Source of the DNA: Dimargaris cristalligena
Taxonomy: Eukaryota > Kickxellomycota > Dimargaritomycetes > Dimargaritales > Dimargaritaceae
Direction of reading: 5' to 3'
DNA length: 21,172 nucleotides
Assembly: GCA_027576995.1 (NCBI GenBank)
Contig: JANBQC010000499.1
Span: forward strand, 1-21,172
Below are positions 18,129-21,172 of this stretch, piece by piece; positions within the stretch are counted from its first letter, which is position 1; the number at the start of each line of letters is the position of its first letter. A program made the position numbers and the translations under genes. The notes under the pieces were generated by a model. That model did not search any database and was not told where the DNA came from. It saw nothing but the letters and a program-made list of their open reading frames with translations.

Positions 18129-20534
18129 ATGCCCATTGCCATCGTGTTAGGCCCCGGAAGGGTGTCCAGCGCAGGGTTTGGTAAGTATGTTGGCCGCCTG
18201 GCCACTTCTACATTTAAGCGGGGCTATACTGGTCCACCCCCATCGTCCGTTCAAACTCCAGTACGGCCTTTATTTCGACCAGGGCCCACGATGACCCGTC
18301 TCCCAAATTCGCGAATGGGAATAAATACCCCAGCGACTATTCCGAATGTACCTCTATTTACGTATACCACTTCGGCGGCACCACGCCTTCTTCCGCGCCT
18401 GAATCCCTGGATGAACTTCCCCACGAAAAGCCGCCATCGACTATGGGCCACGGTGGTCATTGGCGTCACTTCCGCTGTGACGGGCTGGTTCTATTACCAT
18501 CGCCTATCGACCTCGCTGGTTCACTGCGACACCCCAGCCCCCGAGGTACTATCTCCAGCCATTGACCTAAGCGTGGCCACTGCCCAACCCCCTCCCGCCC
18601 ATTGGCTGACTCGCTCTGTCCAACGTCTATTCAGCTGGCTCGATCATTACCTATTGGAACCTCTAAAGATTACCCTCCGGGTGTTCCAGCTCGCCTTTCT
18701 CTTCCTTCCCCTGGTGGTCACGTTTCCCCTGGGCTGCCTGGGCGAACCCCTAATTGACCGACACGGGGAAACCGCTTGGCGGCTCTGGTGGTACCAATTC
18801 CTAACCCAGCAGATGGCCCGGGCCGGTCCGACGTTTATCAAATTGTCGCAGTGGGCGGCGTCGCGGTCCGATTTGTTTCCCCAGGAATTCTGCCGGGCCC
18901 TGAGTCGTTTGCATTCGCAGAGTACCCCCCATTCGTTTCGGCAGACCCGCCGGATCGTCGAGCGGGCCTTTGGGGACCATCGCCTTGAGGATATCTTTGA
19001 GGAATTCGATCCCGAACCCCTGGGGACGGGTGCCATCGCCCAGGTGTACCGGGCCCGCTTCCAGCCCCAGATTAGTCGGGCCATGCTGGCCCGGTCCCGG
19101 GCATCAACCACGATCCCCTCCCAGCCCGATGGAGGGGAGCGGCCCGTGCTCGGTGATGTGGCCATCAAAGTTCTGCATCCCCGGGTGGGCAAATTAATCC
19201 AGCGGGATTTGGCCATCATCGGCAGCATGGCCTGGCTTTTGGATTGGATCCCCACCATACAATGGCTGTCTTTACGCGACGAGGTCGCCCAGTTTGGTGA
19301 AATGATGCGCAGCCAACTGGACCTTCGGGCCGAGGCCACGAACATGTTGCGCTTCCGCCGCCAGTTCCGGGACCGTCCCTCCACGGTATTCCCCCACGCC
19401 TGGCCGGAGCTGTGCACCCGCGATGTGTTGGTCGAAACCTTCGAAAACGCCATTTCCCTGAGCGTATTCCTACACAACCGGGGAACTGACTTCGACAAGC
19501 GCATCGCAGGCATGGGGCTGGATGCCTTTCTAAAAATGGTCATTTACGATAATTTTATTCACGCCGATCTGCACCCGGGTAATATTCTGGTCACTTTCAC
19601 GCAGCCCCTGCGGCACCGCTGGTACGATCGGTGTATCGATTGGTTAACGGCCACCGCGGACCAGGCCACGCACCAGCGTATTCTTGACGACTGGCTGGAT
19701 CGGGCGACGGCCTTGGCACCTACCAAGGAGACACCATCTTTCCACCCGACCTCCCCCTCCTCCTCCTCTACTCCAGCGACGGCGATGACTTCCTTCCATT
19801 CGACTAGCGCCACCCGCCCGGAGTACCTTTCCCACCCGCAGGCCCAAAGCCAAATCAACCAAACCCTCCAGGGGTTAGCCGCCCATCCGAACGAATTCCA
19901 CGAGTATCTCAATACCCTATCGCACTTAGGCTATGTCCCCCAACTGGTCTTCCTCGACACGGGACTAATCGCCACCCTCAACGAAACCAACCGCCGTAAT
20001 TTTTTGGACCTCTTTCAGGCCATCGCCCAGTTCGACGGCTACCGGACCGGCCAACTCATGGTGGAGCGCTGCCGCACCCCCCAACTCGTGATTGATCCGG
20101 ACATTTTTGCCCTAAAAATGCAACACCTGATCCTGCAAGTCCGCCACAAAACGCTTAAATTATCCCAGGTGAGCATTGGCGACCTCCTGCACCAGGTCAT
20201 GACCATGGTCCGCCAGCACCACGTCAAACTCGAGGGCGATTTCGTCAATGTGGTCATTTCCATTTTGATTCTGGAGGGCATCGGTCGGCAACTGGACCCC
20301 GAGCTGGATTTGCTGAAAGTGGCCCTCCCTATCCTGCGTAATTACGGCATGGAACAGGGTCGGAAGGCGGCTACACTAGGGGGAGTCAAACCCGCTCCAC
20401 CGTCGGGATTGCAGGATTTGGCGTGGTGGTTCAAGGTGTGGGTATGGCTCGAGGCCCGTGAATGGGTTTCCGAGGTGCGCCGGTATGAGGTAGAAAATGG
20501 CCTTTTTGGTGAGCTTCTGTACCCCGATGTATGA
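18129..20534 (+). CDS. CQD1: Mitochondrial ABC1/UbiB-family atypical kinase, ADCK2/Cqd1 type, 801 aa
   Basis: Belongs to the ABC1/ADCK/UbiB atypical kinases. The ADCK2/Cqd1 branch sits in the inner mitochondrial membrane and influences coenzyme Q distribution. Residues 1-133 contain no Asp or Glu but many Arg/Lys, a strong matrix-targeting signal. A hydrophobic segment at about 105-123 probably anchors the protein. Kinase landmarks: KLSQ at 238-241 (family KxGQ), LGTGAIAQVYRA from 298 as glycine-rich loop, VAIK with Lys347, catalytic HADLHPGN at 478-485, and metal-binding DTG with Asp610. About 125 residues lie between the last two, including a Ser/Thr/Pro-rich low-complexity stretch. The wording around KLSQWAASRSDLFP and the LGTG loop points to ADCK2/Cqd1 rather than Coq8. 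Start: the reading frame is open from 18054, but the first ATG is 18129 (an upstream TTG is unlikely). If the acceptor at 18051 is used, a short extra N-terminal exon could exist. Confidence 0.92.
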   Translation: MPIAIVLGPGRVSSAGFGKYVGRLATSTFKRGYTGPPPSSVQTPVRPLFRPGPTMTRLPNSRMGINTPATIPNVPLFTYTTSAAPRLLPRLNPWMNFPTKSRHRLWATVVIGVTSAVTGWFYYHRLSTSLVHCDTPAPEVLSPAIDLSVATAQPPPAHWLTRSVQRLFSWLDHYLLEPLKITLRVFQLAFLFLPLVVTFPLGCLGEPLIDRHGETAWRLWWYQFLTQQMARAGPTFIKLSQWAASRSDLFPQEFCRALSRLHSQSTPHSFRQTRRIVERAFGDHRLEDIFEEFDPEPLGTGAIAQVYRARFQPQISRAMLARSRASTTIPSQPDGGERPVLGDVAIKVLHPRVGKLIQRDLAIIGSMAWLLDWIPTIQWLSLRDEVAQFGEMMRSQLDLRAEATNMLRFRRQFRDRPSTVFPHAWPELCTRDVLVETFENAISLSVFLHNRGTDFDKRIAGMGLDAFLKMVIYDNFIHADLHPGNILVTFTQPLRHRWYDRCIDWLTATADQATHQRILDDWLDRATALAPTKETPSFHPTSPSSSSTPATAMTSFHSTSATRPEYLSHPQAQSQINQTLQGLAAHPNEFHEYLNTLSHLGYVPQLVFLDTGLIATLNETNRRNFLDLFQAIAQFDGYRTGQLMVERCRTPQLVIDPDIFALKMQHLILQVRHKTLKLSQVSIGDLLHQVMTMVRQHHVKLEGDFVNVVISILILEGIGRQLDPELDLLKVALPILRNYGMEQGRKAATLGGVKPAPPSGLQDLAWWFKVWVWLEAREWVSEVRRYEVENGLFGELLYPDV

Positions 20535-20641
20535 GGTCATCTTTACCTTGGCGCGTTGCCACGATCGATTGAGAAGCTGATACGAATAGCTGGACACCTC
20601 TAAATAGATGATCATTTATGTAAATGCGGCCAAACTCTTAC

Positions 20642-20666
20642 ATATATATATATATATATATATATA
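20642..20666. repeat. AT dinucleotide microsatellite downstream of the kinase gene
   Basis: Twenty-five bases of uninterrupted alternating A and T, about 110 nt after the kinase stop codon, probably in or just beyond its 3' UTR. Confidence 0.95.
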
Positions 20667-20753
20667 CATTTATTCAACTTGGCCTTTTGTAATTATATAC
20701 TATTATTATGTCACTCAGTGAAGTTGGGTACATTTCAATTTATTATTAAAACT

Positions 20754-20774
20754 ATTTGGTGTCATGCACCAAAT
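20754..20774. repeat. Perfect 8-bp hairpin, possible 3'-end element
   Basis: The arms atttggtg and caccaaat flank a five-base loop tcatg. It lies 220 nt after the kinase stop, in the 431-nt spacer 20535-20965, which otherwise holds only the AT microsatellite and AT-rich sequence. It might be an RNA structure at a convergent 3' end or a chance dyad. Confidence 0.3.
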
Positions 20775-20965
20775 TTTGAATGTGCATGTAGGGCAGGTGA
20801 TGTCTAAACTTTATCCCAGTATACTTGGTTAGGTATTACCAATGCACTGTGTTAGTATGCCCCGTAGTAGAAAAGGGCTATGTTGGTTGATTCTTTCAAG
20901 CCAGTTGATTTAAAAAGTCCAAACGGGGCAGGAGAGATGTATAATGGGGATGATAACCAAAGTAA

Positions 20966-21172
20966 TTAGAACCCCAATACCCAATCAAAAGCGGTGGGGT
21001 GTCTCGCAGGTCTCTTACCACCGGTTTGGCCAACGTGTTCATCGGCATCATCGCTTGTATCGTCTATAGAATTGTCTGTATCGCCACAATTGCAACAATC
21101 GCATGTATTGTCGGTATCGTCATGGTTGATATCGGATTGCCCATCAAAAAAGCAGGCATCCTCGTGCTCATC
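20966..21172 (-). CDS. C-terminal end of an unidentified Asp/Cys-rich protein (partial)
   Basis: A minus-strand frame is open from the right edge of the window (codon at 21172-21170) to a TAA at 20968-20966, giving at least 68 residues. I do not recognise the family. The visible part is strongly acidic (about 17 Asp), with a cysteine cluster reading CDCCNCG near its middle. A short basic and aromatic tail follows, with KRPAR and then FDWVLGF before the stop. An imperfect DTDN repeat flanks the cysteine cluster. The composition is biased enough to suggest real coding, but a possible donor (gtaaga at about 21019-21014) means the true C-terminus could be spliced differently. The start and main domain lie outside the window. 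If real, the gene is convergent with the ABC1 kinase gene. Confidence 0.45.
   Translation of the reverse strand, partial: DEHEDACFFDGQSDINHDDTDNTCDCCNCGDTDNSIDDTSDDADEHVGQTGGKRPARHPTAFDWVLGF

Noticed and set aside
18180..18188. ggtaagtat donor-like word inside the ABC1 kinase coding region
   Set aside because: The frame is continuous through it and the sequence keeps a presequence-like composition free of acidic residues; no convincing acceptor follows.
18647..19543. 298-residue minus-strand open frame
   Set aside because: Arg/Ser-rich shadow of the ABC1 kinase coding region, with no domain of its own.

Overview
This 21.2 kb window is eukaryotic and almost certainly fungal. It contains spliceosomal introns (GT donors, mostly gtaagt, and AG acceptors), long monocistronic genes, GC-rich coding regions separated by AT-rich spacers, and fungal-type members of the OPT transporter, Mediator, NDC80-complex and ABC1-kinase families. 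The introns found are 144-223 nt, longer than those of most yeasts and typical filamentous Dikarya. Together with the divergence of the proteins this suggests an early-diverging (non-Dikarya) fungus. That placement is an inference.

Layout: 1-3600 is an AT-rich stretch with no convincing gene. 3928-6666 (+) is a 912-residue oligopeptide transporter. 7493-10663 (-) is a two-exon TMF/Sgm1 golgin. 11365-12828 (+) is the kinetochore subunit SPC25, reconstructed here from five exons. 13140-14267 (-) is the Mediator subunit MED4, reconstructed from three exons. 15005-17194 (+) is a SET-domain protein with an upstream domain resembling a HARE-type winged helix. 18129-20534 (+) is a mitochondrial ABC1/UbiB-family atypical kinase of the ADCK2/Cqd1 type. 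20966-21172 (-) is the probable C-terminal tail of a gene cut by the right edge. No tRNA, rRNA, intact transposon, CRISPR or prokaryote-like element was recognised.

The genes do not form a cluster or pathway. They cover nutrient uptake, Golgi tethering, chromosome segregation, transcription, chromatin and coenzyme Q homeostasis, which is ordinary euchromatic housekeeping content. TMF/SPC25 and MED4/SET are divergent pairs sharing spacers of about 0.7 kb. OPT/TMF and SPC25/MED4 are convergent pairs.

I do not see a new multi-gene system. The more interesting points are: all six introns of SPC25 and MED4 are phase 1, five of them directly after an AAA or GAA codon; a phase-0, 3n-length TMF intron whose retention would remove the Rab-binding end; the HARE-like/SET architecture with a degenerate SET signature and a five-codon uORF; a KxGQ-to-KLSQ change and a long insert in the ABC1 kinase; AUG-free pyrimidine-rich leaders; and an unexplained 3.6 kb gene-poor stretch containing a perfect 16-bp palindrome.
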